Source of the DNA: Bacillus licheniformis DSM 13 = ATCC 14580
GTDB lineage: Bacteria; Bacillota; Bacilli; Bacillales; Bacillaceae
Assembly: GCF_000011645.1 (NCBI RefSeq)
Contig: NC_006270.3
Span: forward strand, 801,001-865,000
Length of the DNA: 64,000 bases
Direction of reading: 5' to 3'
Each line of letters begins with the position of its first letter. The stretch's first letter is position 1. The notes beneath the pieces were generated by a model. That model ran no database searches. It was not told the DNA's origin and was given only the letters and a program-made list of their open reading frames with translations. The position numbers and the translations under genes were made by a program. Shown piece by piece: positions 1 to 8,822 of this stretch.

Positions 1-105
1 GGCCAAAAAGTGTTTTTTATAGCTTTGAAGCTTTCTTCCTTCATACTTCGTCATTCCCAGCTTTTTCAGTTCTTCTACATACCAGCCTTTGCTTCCGTAA
101 TGCAT
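1..105 (-). CDS. yflJ: YflJ-like small protein (DUF2639), 3' end outside window
   Basis: The first 35 codons of a small gene run off the left edge. The start is ATG with an AAGGGAG ribosome site 8-9 bases upstream. The visible peptide starts MHYGSKGWYVEELKKLG and continues with a basic EGRKLQSYKKH stretch, which matches my memory of the roughly 44-residue DUF2639 family (B. subtilis YflJ). No function is known. Its place beside mapB and ltaS fits the B. subtilis yfl order. The C-terminus is not visible. Confidence 0.7.
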   Translation of the reverse strand, partial: MHYGSKGWYVEELKKLGMTKYEGRKLQSYKKHFLA

Positions 106-236
106 GGCAGAAAACTCCCTTCTATATTTCGATGCAATTGGGATTCTAACATCTATAGAAAAACGCTGAAAAGGGATAGGCGGCAATTTTTAAAAACTGA
201 GTCTTTCGACATAGTCTGGAAGTTTGAGGGCAGGCG

Positions 237-392
237 TCAGCCGTGTGTCAAACTGGTGACGATCATCACAATGATCGCGATGCTGAGGACGATCCCAATA
301 TATTTTAAGAAGCCGTTCTTTTTTTTATGAGCATATACGATTAACAGGATGCTCTCGATAAAAAAGATCAGCCCGATGATGGCAAACAGCAT
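237..392 (-). CDS. small two-helix membrane protein, 51 aa
   Basis: This is a short gene with ATG start and an AAAGGAG ribosome site at good spacing. The 51-residue product has two hydrophobic segments (about residues 2-20 and 32-47) joined by a lysine-rich loop AHKKKNG, so a hairpin membrane protein is likely. Position and length fit B. subtilis YflI, between yflJ and mapB; I make that link by synteny only. In B. subtilis a yflH gene lies next to it, and there is no room for one here. Function unknown. Confidence 0.65.
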   Translation of the reverse strand: MLFAIIGLIFFIESILLIVYAHKKKNGFLKYIGIVLSIAIIVMIVTSLTHG

Positions 393-436
393 GCGGTAAA
401 GCTCCTTTCGGCACAGTTTGTCTTTTATTTTAGCAT

Positions 437-469
437 AAAAGCCCGCGCTTCTATGAGCCGGGCTTTTTT
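437..469. terminator. bidirectional hairpin terminator after mapB
   Basis: A GC-rich stem (AAAGCCCG / CGGGCTTT) with a loop of about 12 bases is followed by a T-run on the plus strand and a shorter one on the minus strand. It lies just past the mapB stop codon. Confidence 0.6.
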
Positions 470-477
470 ATGCGTAA

Positions 478-1230
478 TCAGTCAAGCTGTGTTAAAATGA
501 TCGGTTCGTTTTTCGTGATGACGATCGTATGCTCGATCTGCGCCACAAAGCTGCCGTCAGGCGTTTTGAATGTCCAGCCGTCTCCGGCTTCGATGGTATG
601 TTCTGCTTTTGTGGAAACAAACGGCTCAAGGGCGATGACGGTTCCGTTTTTAAAGAGCGCATTATCAAACGGGTCATAGTAATTTAAGATATGGTTGGGC
701 GCTTCATGGAGGTTCCTTCCAATCCCGTGTCCCGTCAGGTTTTTAATGACGGTAAATCCGTTTGCTTTTGCTTCATTGTATACGGCTCTGCCGATTTGGT
801 TTTGTTTCTTGCCGGCGCGCGCCTGCAAAAGCCCCTTTTGAAAAGCGCTTTCCGCACTTTGGCAAAGCTTGTGCAGCATTTCATCGCCTTTTCCGAGTAC
901 AAAAGAAATGCCCGTATCAGAATAGTAGCCGCCAAATTCAGCGGAGATGTCGATGTTGATCAAATCCCCTTCTTTTAAAATTCTGGATTCGCTTGGGATG
1001 CCGTGGGCGACTTCATCGTTCACACTGATGCACGTCGTTCCCGGGAAGTCGTATTCTTTTTCCGGAGCCGATGCGGCGCCATGGGCTTCAAGCACTTCTT
1101 TTCCGATGAGATCCAGCTCTTTTGTGCTCATGCCGGGAGCTGCTTTTGCCTTCATTTCCTCCCTGGCTAAAGCGACGATTCTGCCGATTTTCTTGAGCCC
1201 TTCCAGCTCTTGGTCATTCGTTACAATCAC
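478..1230 (-). CDS. mapB: methionine aminopeptidase type I (MapB/YflG)
   Basis: The 250-residue product removes the initiator methionine from nascent proteins in the cytosol. The metal-binding residues of the pita-bread fold are visible in order: Asp in NIDISAEFGGYYSDTG, His in TGHGIGRNLHEAPN, Glu in IALEPFV and Glu in AQIEHTIVIT. Length is normal for the family. The start is GTG preceded by a weak GCGGGAATG site. It follows ltaS in the same direction, but a strong terminator separates them, so it probably has its own promoter. B. subtilis has a second, essential copy (map) in the ribosomal cluster; this one corresponds to the YflG paralogue. Confidence 0.93.
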   Translation of the reverse strand: MIVTNDQELEGLKKIGRIVALAREEMKAKAAPGMSTKELDLIGKEVLEAHGAASAPEKEYDFPGTTCISVNDEVAHGIPSESRILKEGDLINIDISAEFGGYYSDTGISFVLGKGDEMLHKLCQSAESAFQKGLLQARAGKKQNQIGRAVYNEAKANGFTVIKNLTGHGIGRNLHEAPNHILNYYDPFDNALFKNGTVIALEPFVSTKAEHTIEAGDGWTFKTPDGSFVAQIEHTIVITKNEPIILTQLD

Positions 1231-1313
1231 AATTCATTCCCGCTTTCTTTTTTTATATTCCATTTCAAGCTTACCATATTTGTTTGCGAAAAAGGAACAG
1301 AGCGGCTTCAAGA

Positions 1314-1348
1314 CAAAAAAAGCACCCGCTTATTTAGAAGCGGGTGCT
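1314..1348 (-). terminator. ltaS terminator
   Basis: An 11-bp perfect stem (AGCACCCGCTT / AAGCGGGTGCT) is followed, reading along the minus strand, by a run of T. It lies immediately after the ltaS stop. Confidence 0.85.
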
Positions 1349-1354
1349 GTCTGT

Positions 1355-3316
1355 TTATTGTCCGGAATCCGATTTCGTTGTTTGCGCCGCATCAGATTCT
1401 GATGTTTTCGGATTGTGGTTGGTATAGTCGTAGTCGCTCGGATTGATCGCTTTAAAGCCCTTCGGTTTATAGAAGCGCAGCAAATCTCCGTCGACGATTT
1501 TATCCGACATTTCGAGTTCTTTTTTCACGGCCTCTTCGATGTTCGGATCGATGTCTTTTTCGTTCAGTAGCTCTCCTGTTTTCGTGTCATAGTAGTTTCC
1601 GTTCGTTTTCGTATATTCCGGAGAGACGAAATCGCCGTTGCGGAACGGAATAATTTCACGGTGTTCCGGTGACAGAAGGTCTGAACCGCTCATCAGGTAA
1701 TCTTTCGTATTCACGCCCATCAAATGAAGCAGGGTAGGGGCTACATCGACTTCGCCGCCGTATTTATGGGATTTGATTCCCTTGACCCCAGGCGCGTGGA
1801 TGAACAGCGGCACCCTTTGCAATTGGGCGTTTTCATATGGTGTGATGTCTTTGCCCAAAACTTTGGCCATCGCTTTGTTGTGATTTTCAGAAATACCGTA
1901 GTGGTCCCCGTACATGACGACAATCGTATTATCATACAGTCCGGCTTTTTTCAGGTCGTTGAAGAATTGTTCAAGCGCCTGGTCCATGTAGTTGGCCGAC
2001 TGGAAATAATGGTCAACGACGCTGTCGCCGGTATCCCCGGCAGGGAAGTCTGTATCGCCTTCATCCATCTCGAACGGAAAATGGTTCGAAAGGGTGATAA
2101 ACTTCGTATAGAACGGCTGTTTCAGGCTTTTCAACAGCGGCATTGATTCTTCAAAGAACGGTTTATCTTTCAACCCGTAGTTTTTCGTTTTATCTTCGCT
2201 CATATCGTAATACGTAGCGTCAAAGAATTTGTCATAACCGATGGCTTTATACATTTCATTGCGGTTCCAGAACGTTTTGTAGTTGCCGTGGAACGCCGCT
2301 GATGTATAGCCTTGAGACTTCAAAATGGCCGGAGCCGACTGCAGCGTGTTTTGCGCTTTATTAATGAACACTGACCCTTGCGATAAAGGATACAGCGAGT
2401 TGTCCATCATAAATTCGGCGTCGGACGTTTTACCTTGTCCGGTTTGGTGGAAAAAGTTATCGAAATAAAACGTTTCATTGTCGTGCGCCAGTGAATTTAA
2501 GAATGGCGTGACTTCTTTGCCGTCGAGCTTATAATCGATCAGGAAGGTCTGAAGTGATTCCAGTGAAATGTAAACCACGTTCATGCCTTTCGCTTTTCCG
2601 AAGTATTCGGCATTCGGCTTATCATGATTGGCTTTAATATAGTTCTCAACTTCCGTTACGTCGCTGGAACTTGCCAGTGCGCGCTGGCTGTTTGACTTGA
2701 TATTTTGCACCGCATCATAGATTGTGAAGTTGTAGGTTCCCAAATATTTCACAAGGTAGTTGCGGTCAAAAGAACGGGTCAGAAGCTCCGGACGATCGAT
2801 CTCGGCAACGGCCAGGTTGGCGAGGAAGACGAGGATGCTTGCTCCCATCACAATTTTAAACGGACGCTTCGTTGTTGTTTCAGATGGTCTGTTATAGAAA
2901 ACAGCCAGCCCGATTAAAATAAAGGTGTCGATGAAATACAGAACATCAAGCGGGTGCATAAGCGAGAAGATGCTGTCCCCGAGCTGTCCTCCGTTTGTTT
3001 TTGCCTGCATGATTGCAGGCAGCGTGATAAAGTCGCTGAAAAATCTGTAGTATACAACGTTCGCATATAGCAAAAAAGACATTAAAAAATGAATCACTAT
3101 AATCGCTGTCTGCTGTATTTTTTTCTTGAACAAGAGTCCCAATCCAAGAAAGAACAAGCTTGAGCTAATCGGATTCACAAAAAGCAAAATGTGTTGTACT
3201 GTGTTGGTTATTCCTAAATTAAATTCAATTACATACGCAGCATAAGTTTTTAGCCATAGCAATATAGCGGCTATCAGGAAGAAGGCAAGGCCTCTTTCCT
3301 TAATAAATCTTTTCAA
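1355..3316 (-). CDS. ltaS: lipoteichoic acid synthase LtaS (YflE)
   Basis: LtaS polymerises glycerol phosphate from phosphatidylglycerol into lipoteichoic acid on the outer face of the membrane. The 653-residue product has about five N-terminal membrane segments (roughly 1-210) and an extracellular sulfatase-like domain. Visible catalytic elements are the Thr nucleophile region GQGKTSDAEF, the metal motif MYGDHYGISE and NHFPFEMDEGD. A SQRALASS site before the domain fits signal-peptidase release of the catalytic part. The start is a TTG with a strong AAGGAGTG site; no closer ATG exists. The C-terminal tail is hydrophilic and variable. Nearly colinear with B. subtilis YflE (649 aa) as I recall it. 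Confidence 0.95.
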   Translation of the reverse strand: MKRFIKERGLAFFLIAAILLWLKTYAAYVIEFNLGITNTVQHILLFVNPISSSLFFLGLGLLFKKKIQQTAIIVIHFLMSFLLYANVVYYRFFSDFITLPAIMQAKTNGGQLGDSIFSLMHPLDVLYFIDTFILIGLAVFYNRPSETTTKRPFKIVMGASILVFLANLAVAEIDRPELLTRSFDRNYLVKYLGTYNFTIYDAVQNIKSNSQRALASSSDVTEVENYIKANHDKPNAEYFGKAKGMNVVYISLESLQTFLIDYKLDGKEVTPFLNSLAHDNETFYFDNFFHQTGQGKTSDAEFMMDNSLYPLSQGSVFINKAQNTLQSAPAILKSQGYTSAAFHGNYKTFWNRNEMYKAIGYDKFFDATYYDMSEDKTKNYGLKDKPFFEESMPLLKSLKQPFYTKFITLSNHFPFEMDEGDTDFPAGDTGDSVVDHYFQSANYMDQALEQFFNDLKKAGLYDNTIVVMYGDHYGISENHNKAMAKVLGKDITPYENAQLQRVPLFIHAPGVKGIKSHKYGGEVDVAPTLLHLMGVNTKDYLMSGSDLLSPEHREIIPFRNGDFVSPEYTKTNGNYYDTKTGELLNEKDIDPNIEEAVKKELEMSDKIVDGDLLRFYKPKGFKAINPSDYDYTNHNPKTSESDAAQTTKSDSGQ

Positions 3317-3440
3317 TTGTTACACTCCTTTTTTCCGGATCAGTAAAAACCATCGGAACGAAAGAAAAAAACGAATGTATAAAATATACCATGAAATACC
3401 GATTTAGAAAAGCGGAAACCGGCCTTGCGAAAAAAATCGC

Positions 3441-3465
3441 AAAACCCCTGTCAAATCAGGGTTTT
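3441..3465. terminator. weak hairpin in the ltaS-yflB divergent region
   Basis: AAAACCCCTG pairs with CAGGGTTTT around a short AT-rich loop. It lies in the 261-bp gap between the divergent ltaS and yflB genes, so it cannot end either. It may be a leader structure or an attenuator for yflB. No clear promoter was recognised around it. Confidence 0.3.
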
Positions 3466-3577
3466 ACAGCTTTAAAAAAGATGTTTGGGAATATTTTACG
3501 CTTGTATTGCATTGGCGGGAACTGATCTTTATGGCAGACTGTTGTTAGTATATGAACGAAAAGGGAGGATTTAGACC

Positions 3578-3964
3578 ATGGATTTTTCGAGCATCGTTTC
3601 TGAAGACAAGATTAAGCAGGCCATTAAGGACGGCGAATTCGAAGGGCTTCCGGGAATGGGGAAACCTTTGAAAAAAGACGATGCCGCCCATGTTCCAGAG
3701 CATCTCCGCATGGCTTACAGAGTGATGAAAAACGCCGGAATGGCGGGGGATGAAGGCGCTTTAAAGAAAGAACTGATGACGATTGACGACTTAATCGCAA
3801 AGTGCGCGGATGAAGACGAGCGCGAGCGTTTAATTGAGAGAAAAACAGAAACCCGGCTCAGGCTCGACAGGCTCGCCGACAAAAAAGGCATGTTTTCCAA
3901 GCCTGCCTCAGCGTTTTATAAAGAAAAAGTGTACCGAAGGCTGAGCGGAAATAAAAAGCGCTAA
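3578..3964 (+). CDS. yflB: YflB, DUF1992 (DnaJ-C28 conserved domain) protein
   Basis: The 128-residue soluble protein has the DUF1992 pattern near its N-terminus: EDKIKQAIKDGEFEGLPGMGKPL, with the typical Gly-Lys-Pro-Leu end, followed by charged helices (LIERKTETRLRLDRL). The domain is shared with the human DNAJC28 tail but there is no J domain here. The start is ATG after AAAAGGGAGGAT. It is followed 61 bases later by yflA in the same direction, as in B. subtilis. Biochemical role unknown. Confidence 0.85.
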   Translation: MDFSSIVSEDKIKQAIKDGEFEGLPGMGKPLKKDDAAHVPEHLRMAYRVMKNAGMAGDEGALKKELMTIDDLIAKCADEDERERLIERKTETRLRLDRLADKKGMFSKPASAFYKEKVYRRLSGNKKR

Positions 3965-4025
3965 AAGCAGGTTTATTTCTCCCCTGTAGTGGTATTGACC
4001 CGTAAACGAACAAAAGGGTGATAGG

Positions 4026-5438
4026 ATGGAACGATTATTGAATTGGGTTGAATACATATCAGATTGGCTGTGGGGGCCACCGCTGATCATACTGCTGACA
4101 GGGACAGGAGTCTACTTGACGATCCTGCTGAAATTTTTTCAATTTCGCTATCCTCTCTATATCTTTAAGCAGACGATCGGAAGTGTCGGCAAAAAGCCGA
4201 AAGGAGAAGGGACGGTTACACCGCTGCAGGCTTTGACATCGGCTCTCAGCTCAACAGTCGGCGCCGCCAATATCGTCGGTGTGCCTGCGGCCATCATGTT
4301 CGGCGGTCCGGGAGCCGTTTTTTGGATGTGGCTGGTCGCGCTGTTTGCCATGGCGATCAAGTTTTCGGAAAGCGTCCTCGCCGTCCACTACAGAGAAAAA
4401 AATGAAGAAGGCGAATATGTCGGTGGACCGATGTATTACATTACAAAAGGGCTCTCCATGAAATGGCTCGGCGTCTTTTTTTCAGTAGCGCTGATGATCG
4501 AACTTGTACCGAGCATCATGGTGCAGGGAAATTCGGTTTCCGCATCGCTGGCTGAGACGTTCTCGTTCAATCGTTTATACACCGGAATCGGGATTGCTTT
4601 TTTGATCGGTTTAGTGGTGATCGGAGGGATTAAACGGATTGGAAAAGTGACGGAGCTCGCAGTTCCGCTTATGGCAGGGGCGTACATCGGGGCCGGTTTC
4701 CTGATTGTCGTCACAAACCTTTCCTCTGTACCCGCTTTTTTCTCTCTCATCTTTTCGAATGCGTTTACATCTTCTTCGGCATTCGGCGGCTTTGCAGGTG
4801 CGGCAGTTGCCGAAACCGTTCGCTGGGGGTTTGCACGAGGCCTTTATTCCAACGAAGCCGGGATGGGGACGGCGCCGATTGCCCACGCAGCGGCGATGAC
4901 CGACCACCCTGTGAGACAGGGGTTCTGGGCGGTGATCGGCATCGTGGTCGATACGCTGCTGATTTGCACGACCACCGCCTTCGTCGTGCTCGCATCAGGC
5001 GTCTGGACCGGCGAAAACGCATCAAGCGATCCGGGGGCGCTGGCCGCAGCCGCATTTCGCAGCTATTTTGGCCCTGTGGGCGGATACTTCGTCTCTGTCT
5101 CGCTCGTTTTCTTTGTCTTATCAACGATCACAGTGGTCATTTTTTACGGTGTAAAACAAGCTGAATTTCTGTTCGGACGGCTCGCGGGACATGTGATTAA
5201 ATTCATCTACCTGGCCGCCGTCGTCATCGGTGCTGCCGGAGGAGCAAAGGCGATATGGGGATTCCTCGATCTCGCGCTCGTTTTCATTCTTCTTCCGAAT
5301 ATTTTGGCGGTGCTGCTCTTGAGCAGAAAAGTAAGGTCTTTATATGATGAGTTTTTTACATCAGAAAAGTATTATTTGAAAGACATCGGTCAGCAGGACG
5401 GCGTTTATGAAGGTGACGAAAAAGTGAACAATTTATGA
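4026..5438 (+). CDS. yflA: alanine/glycine:sodium symporter (AGCS family), YflA
   Basis: The 470-residue integral membrane protein has about ten membrane segments. AGCS signatures are visible: GTVTPLQALTSALSSTVGAANIVGV near the start, GGPGAVFWMWLVALFAMAIKF, EGEYVGGPMYYI and RGLYSNEAGMGTAPIAHA. Members import small neutral amino acids with sodium. The start ATG has AAAGGGTGATAGG upstream. It is the upstream neighbour of the tre operon as in B. subtilis and is closed by a long hairpin. A second AGCS paralogue lies at 36.7-38.1 kb. Confidence 0.92.
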   Translation: MERLLNWVEYISDWLWGPPLIILLTGTGVYLTILLKFFQFRYPLYIFKQTIGSVGKKPKGEGTVTPLQALTSALSSTVGAANIVGVPAAIMFGGPGAVFWMWLVALFAMAIKFSESVLAVHYREKNEEGEYVGGPMYYITKGLSMKWLGVFFSVALMIELVPSIMVQGNSVSASLAETFSFNRLYTGIGIAFLIGLVVIGGIKRIGKVTELAVPLMAGAYIGAGFLIVVTNLSSVPAFFSLIFSNAFTSSSAFGGFAGAAVAETVRWGFARGLYSNEAGMGTAPIAHAAAMTDHPVRQGFWAVIGIVVDTLLICTTTAFVVLASGVWTGENASSDPGALAAAAFRSYFGPVGGYFVSVSLVFFVLSTITVVIFYGVKQAEFLFGRLAGHVIKFIYLAAVVIGAAGGAKAIWGFLDLALVFILLPNILAVLLLSRKVRSLYDEFFTSEKYYLKDIGQQDGVYEGDEKVNNL

Positions 5439-5441
5439 TCA

Positions 5442-5521
5442 CAGCCGGTTTGTTCCCGGCTCATAAATCGGAGGAAGCCTTGCTCTCCTACGTTTTATGA
5501 AGGGAACATCCGGCTTTTTTA
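5442..5521 (+). terminator. long hairpin terminator after yflA
   Basis: A long imperfect hairpin has nested complementary blocks: AGCCGG/CCGGCT, TGTTCCC/GGGAACA, CATAAA/TTTATG and GGAG/CTCC. It ends in TTTTTT. It separates yflA from the tre promoter. Confidence 0.8.
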
Positions 5522-5525
5522 ATTT

Positions 5526-5540
5526 TTGAAAGCGCTACAA
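5526..5540 (+). promoter_or_regulatory. cre site (CcpA) before treP
   Basis: TTGAAAGCGCTACAA closely matches the catabolite-responsive element consensus WTGNAANCGNWNNCW, with one clear mismatch. It lies directly upstream of the -35 box, which fits glucose repression of trehalose genes. Confidence 0.7.
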
Positions 5541-5547
5541 AAATATA

Positions 5548-5576
5548 TTGACTACTTGTATATACAGGAATACAAT
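5548..5576 (+). promoter_or_regulatory. sigma-A promoter of treP
   Basis: TTGACT (-35) and TACAAT (-10) are separated by exactly 17 bases. A TreR operator occupies the spacer. Confidence 0.85.
5556..5568 (+). promoter_or_regulatory. TreR operator 1
   Basis: TTGTATATACAGG is an almost palindromic GTATATAC core inside the promoter spacer, like the tre operator of B. subtilis. Repressor bound here would block polymerase directly. Confidence 0.75.
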
Positions 5577-5586
5577 AAACCTATAA

Positions 5587-5600
5587 CATGTATATACAGG
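5587..5600 (+). promoter_or_regulatory. TreR operator 2
   Basis: CATGTATATACAGG repeats the same GTATATAC core 32 bases further on, near the transcription start. Two equally oriented cores about three helical turns apart allow cooperative repression. Confidence 0.75.
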
Positions 5601-5626
5601 TTATAAGAGGAGAAGGAGGGATTGGA

Positions 5627-7039
5627 ATGACTGATTTGAATCAATCAGCGCGACGGATTGTCGATGCTGTCGGCGGTGCTGACAACATTGCAGCGGTAAC
5701 CCATTGTGTAACGCGTTTGCGATTTGCATTGCTCGATGAAAGCAAAGTCAATCAAGAGGTGCTGGAGCAAATAGATGTTGTCAAAGGATCGTTTTCGACT
5801 AACGGCCAATTTCAAGTGGTGATCGGCCAAGGAACGGTCAACAATGTGTACGCGGAGCTGGTGAAGGCAACAGGAATCGGCGAATCGTCAAAGGATGATG
5901 TTAAGAAAGCCTCAGAGAAAAATATGAATCCTTTACAGCGTGCCGTGAAAACGCTTGCAGATATATTTATTCCAATATTGCCGGCGATTGTCACTGCCGG
6001 GCTGCTGATGGGGATCAACAATATCCTGACGGCTCAAGACATTTTCTTCAGCGGAAAATCAATCGTTGAAGTCTATCCGCAATGGGCGGATCTCGCTAAT
6101 ATGATTAACTTGATCGCGGGGACTGCTTTCGCATTTCTCCCTGCGCTAATCGGCTGGTCGGCCGTCAAGCGGTTTGGCGGAAATCCGCTGCTCGGCATCG
6201 TGCTCGGCGTCATGCTTGTGCACCCTGATTTGTTAAACGCCTGGGGATACGGGGCTGCGGAGCAAAGCGGAGAGATTCCTGTCTGGAATTTATTCGGTTT
6301 GGAAGTGCAGAAGGTCGGCTACCAGGGGCAGGTGCTTCCCATTTTGCTCGCTTCTTATTTGCTGGCAAAAATTGAGCGCTTTTTGACAAAGCGGACGCCT
6401 GAGAGCATTCAGCTCCTTGTTGTGGCACCGATTACGCTGCTTGTCACAGGTTTTGCTTCATTTATTGTCCTTGGACCGATTACATTTGCCATCGGAAATG
6501 TTTTAACATCAGGCCTTATTGCTGTCTTTGAACAATTCGCCGTACTGGGCGGACTGTTATACGGAGGGCTTTACGCCGCTCTCGTCATTACCGGAATGCA
6601 TCATACATTCCTTGCCGTTGACCTTCAGCTGATCGGCTCAAAGCTCGGCGGAACATTTTTATGGCCGATGCTCGCGCTGTCCAATATTGCACAAGGTTCA
6701 GCCGCGCTTGCGATGATGTTTATTGTCAAAGATGAGAAGCAGAAAGGCCTGTCCCTGACATCCGGAATTTCAGCTTATCTCGGAATTACCGAACCGGCAT
6801 TGTTCGGAGTGAATCTCAGATACAGATTTCCGTTCGTGATCGCGATGATCAGTTCGGGGATTGCCGGTATGTTCATTTCCTCGCAAGGGGTTTTGGCAAG
6901 CTCTGTCGGCGTCGGCGGCGTACCTGGAATTTTCTCTATTATGAGCCAATACTGGGGAGCGTTTGCGATCGGAATGGCGATCGTGTTGATCGCGCCGTTT
7001 GCCGGAACATATCTCTACGCAAAATTAAAAATGAAATAA
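5627..7039 (+). CDS. treP: trehalose-specific PTS enzyme IIBC, TreP
   Basis: TreP imports trehalose and phosphorylates it to trehalose-6-phosphate. The EIIB domain (about residues 1-90) has the phosphorylated Cys27 in THCVTRLRF; the EIIC membrane domain follows from about residue 105, with the conserved GITEPALFGV near the end. There is no EIIA domain, so phosphate must come from an EIIA in trans. The frame opens earlier at 5588, but that ATG sits inside operator 2; the ATG at 5627 with AGAAGGAGGG upstream gives 470 residues, the B. subtilis length. First gene of treP-treA-treR. Confidence 0.95.
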   Translation: MTDLNQSARRIVDAVGGADNIAAVTHCVTRLRFALLDESKVNQEVLEQIDVVKGSFSTNGQFQVVIGQGTVNNVYAELVKATGIGESSKDDVKKASEKNMNPLQRAVKTLADIFIPILPAIVTAGLLMGINNILTAQDIFFSGKSIVEVYPQWADLANMINLIAGTAFAFLPALIGWSAVKRFGGNPLLGIVLGVMLVHPDLLNAWGYGAAEQSGEIPVWNLFGLEVQKVGYQGQVLPILLASYLLAKIERFLTKRTPESIQLLVVAPITLLVTGFASFIVLGPITFAIGNVLTSGLIAVFEQFAVLGGLLYGGLYAALVITGMHHTFLAVDLQLIGSKLGGTFLWPMLALSNIAQGSAALAMMFIVKDEKQKGLSLTSGISAYLGITEPALFGVNLRYRFPFVIAMISSGIAGMFISSQGVLASSVGVGGVPGIFSIMSQYWGAFAIGMAIVLIAPFAGTYLYAKLKMK

Positions 7040-7112
7040 GAGAGGGAGAGGGGCGCGCATATTTGTCTGCCCTTTTCCCATTTTCATAAAGAAGAAAGCG
7101 GTGGTGTTGAAA

Positions 7113-8801
7113 ATGGAAACGAAAGAAAATCCATGGTGGAAAAAAGCAGTCGTCTACCAAATTTATCCGAAAAGCTTTAAAGATACAACAGGAAACGGTG
7201 TCGGCGACATACGCGGCATCATCGAAAAGCTCGACTACATCAAGGAGCTCGCCTGTGATGTCATTTGGCTGACGCCGATTTATCAATCGCCGCAAAACGA
7301 CAACGGCTATGACATCAGCGACTATTACAGCATCCATGAAGAATATGGAACAATGGCCGACTTTGAAGAGCTTCTTGAAGAGGCCCACAAGCGCGGCATA
7401 AAGGTGATCATGGATCTTGTCGTCAACCATACATCAACAGAGCACAGATGGTTTAAAGAAGCGGCGTCCGGCAAAGAAAATCTGTACCGCGACTTTTATA
7501 TTTGGAAAGACATGAAGCCGAACGGCGCTCCGCCGACAAATTGGGAATCGAAATTCGGCGGCTCGGCGTGGGAGTTTCATGCAGAGAGCGGACAGTATTA
7601 TCTCCATCTCTATGATGTGACACAGGCGGATTTGAATTGGGAGAATGAAGCAGTCAGAAAAAAAGTGTACGAGATGATGCATTTCTGGTTTGAAAAAGGA
7701 ATCGACGGCTTCAGACTTGATGTCATCAATGTCATCTCAAAAGACCAGCGTTTCCCTGATGATGACGAGGGGGACGGACGCAGATTTTATACGGACGGGC
7801 CGAGGGTTCACGAGTTTTTGAATGAAATGAACAGGGAGGTTTTTTCAAAATATGACAGCATGACGGTCGGAGAAATGTCATCGACTACAATCGCAGATTG
7901 CATCCGGTATACAAACCCCGAAAGCCGTGAGCTCGATATGGTGTTTAACTTTCATCATTTAAAGGCCGACTATCCAAACGGGGAAAAATGGGCGCTTGCG
8001 GATTTTGATTTTCTAAAGCTGAAGAAGATTCTTTCTGAATGGCAGACGGAAATGAATAAAGGGGGCGGATGGAACGCATTGTTCTGGTGCAACCACGACC
8101 AGCCGCGGATCGTCTCACGGTACGGGGACGACGGAAAATACCGCAAAAAGTCTGCGAAAATGCTGGCAACCGCGATTCATATGCTTCAGGGAACGCCATA
8201 CATTTACCAGGGAGAAGAGCTTGGGATGACCAACCCGAAATTCGATGACATCTCCCTTTACAGGGATGTCGAATCTCTCAATATGTACCGTATCCTGAAA
8301 GAAGCAGGGAAGCCGGAAGCCGAAATCATCGAAATCTTGAAAGCGAAATCCCGTGATAATTCGCGGACGCCGGTGCAGTGGAACGGAGAAGAAAATGCCG
8401 GGTTTACGGCGGGCACACCGTGGATTCCGGTGCCTGACAACTACAAAGAAATCAACGCAGAAGAAGCGCTCAACGATCCTGATTCGATTTTCTACCATTA
8501 TAAAAAGCTGAATGAGCTCCGCAAGGAATTCGATATCATTACAACCGGCGATTATCAGCTCATACTGGAAGACGATCAAGAGCTTTACGCGTATTTGAGA
8601 AACGGAGCGGATGAAAAACTGCTGGTGATCAATAATTTTTACGGGAAAGAGACCGAGTTTCAGCTGCCTGACGATATTGATATTGAAGGCTATGATGCCA
8701 AGGTTCTCATTTCCAATGACACCGATCTTCCCGAGTCATTTAAACGCTTCACAGTGAAACCATATCAATCGATTGTTTATCATCTTGCCAAACCATGCTA
8801 A
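7113..8801 (+). CDS. treA: trehalose-6-phosphate hydrolase (phospho-alpha-1,1-glucosidase), TreA
   Basis: TreA splits trehalose-6-phosphate into glucose and glucose-6-phosphate in the cytosol. It is a GH13 protein of 562 residues: the N-terminal barrel carries the four classic regions (MDLVVNHTS; GFRLDVINV with the Asp nucleophile; VGEMSS with the general acid Glu; FWCNHDQPR), followed by a C-terminal beta domain. The start is chosen at ATG 7113 because METKENPWWKK matches relatives; an in-frame GTG at 7101 would add four residues. It follows treP by 73 bases. Confidence 0.95.
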   Translation: METKENPWWKKAVVYQIYPKSFKDTTGNGVGDIRGIIEKLDYIKELACDVIWLTPIYQSPQNDNGYDISDYYSIHEEYGTMADFEELLEEAHKRGIKVIMDLVVNHTSTEHRWFKEAASGKENLYRDFYIWKDMKPNGAPPTNWESKFGGSAWEFHAESGQYYLHLYDVTQADLNWENEAVRKKVYEMMHFWFEKGIDGFRLDVINVISKDQRFPDDDEGDGRRFYTDGPRVHEFLNEMNREVFSKYDSMTVGEMSSTTIADCIRYTNPESRELDMVFNFHHLKADYPNGEKWALADFDFLKLKKILSEWQTEMNKGGGWNALFWCNHDQPRIVSRYGDDGKYRKKSAKMLATAIHMLQGTPYIYQGEELGMTNPKFDDISLYRDVESLNMYRILKEAGKPEAEIIEILKAKSRDNSRTPVQWNGEENAGFTAGTPWIPVPDNYKEINAEEALNDPDSIFYHYKKLNELRKEFDIITTGDYQLILEDDQELYAYLRNGADEKLLVINNFYGKETEFQLPDDIDIEGYDAKVLISNDTDLPESFKRFTVKPYQSIVYHLAKPC

Positions 8802-8822
8802 ACTAAGCGTGGTGGTAAAAAA

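Noticed and set aside
10..330. Open frame at the left end on the plus strand
   Set aside because: It runs against two small minus-strand genes with good starts (yflJ-like and a 51-residue membrane protein) and has no ribosome site or recognisable product.
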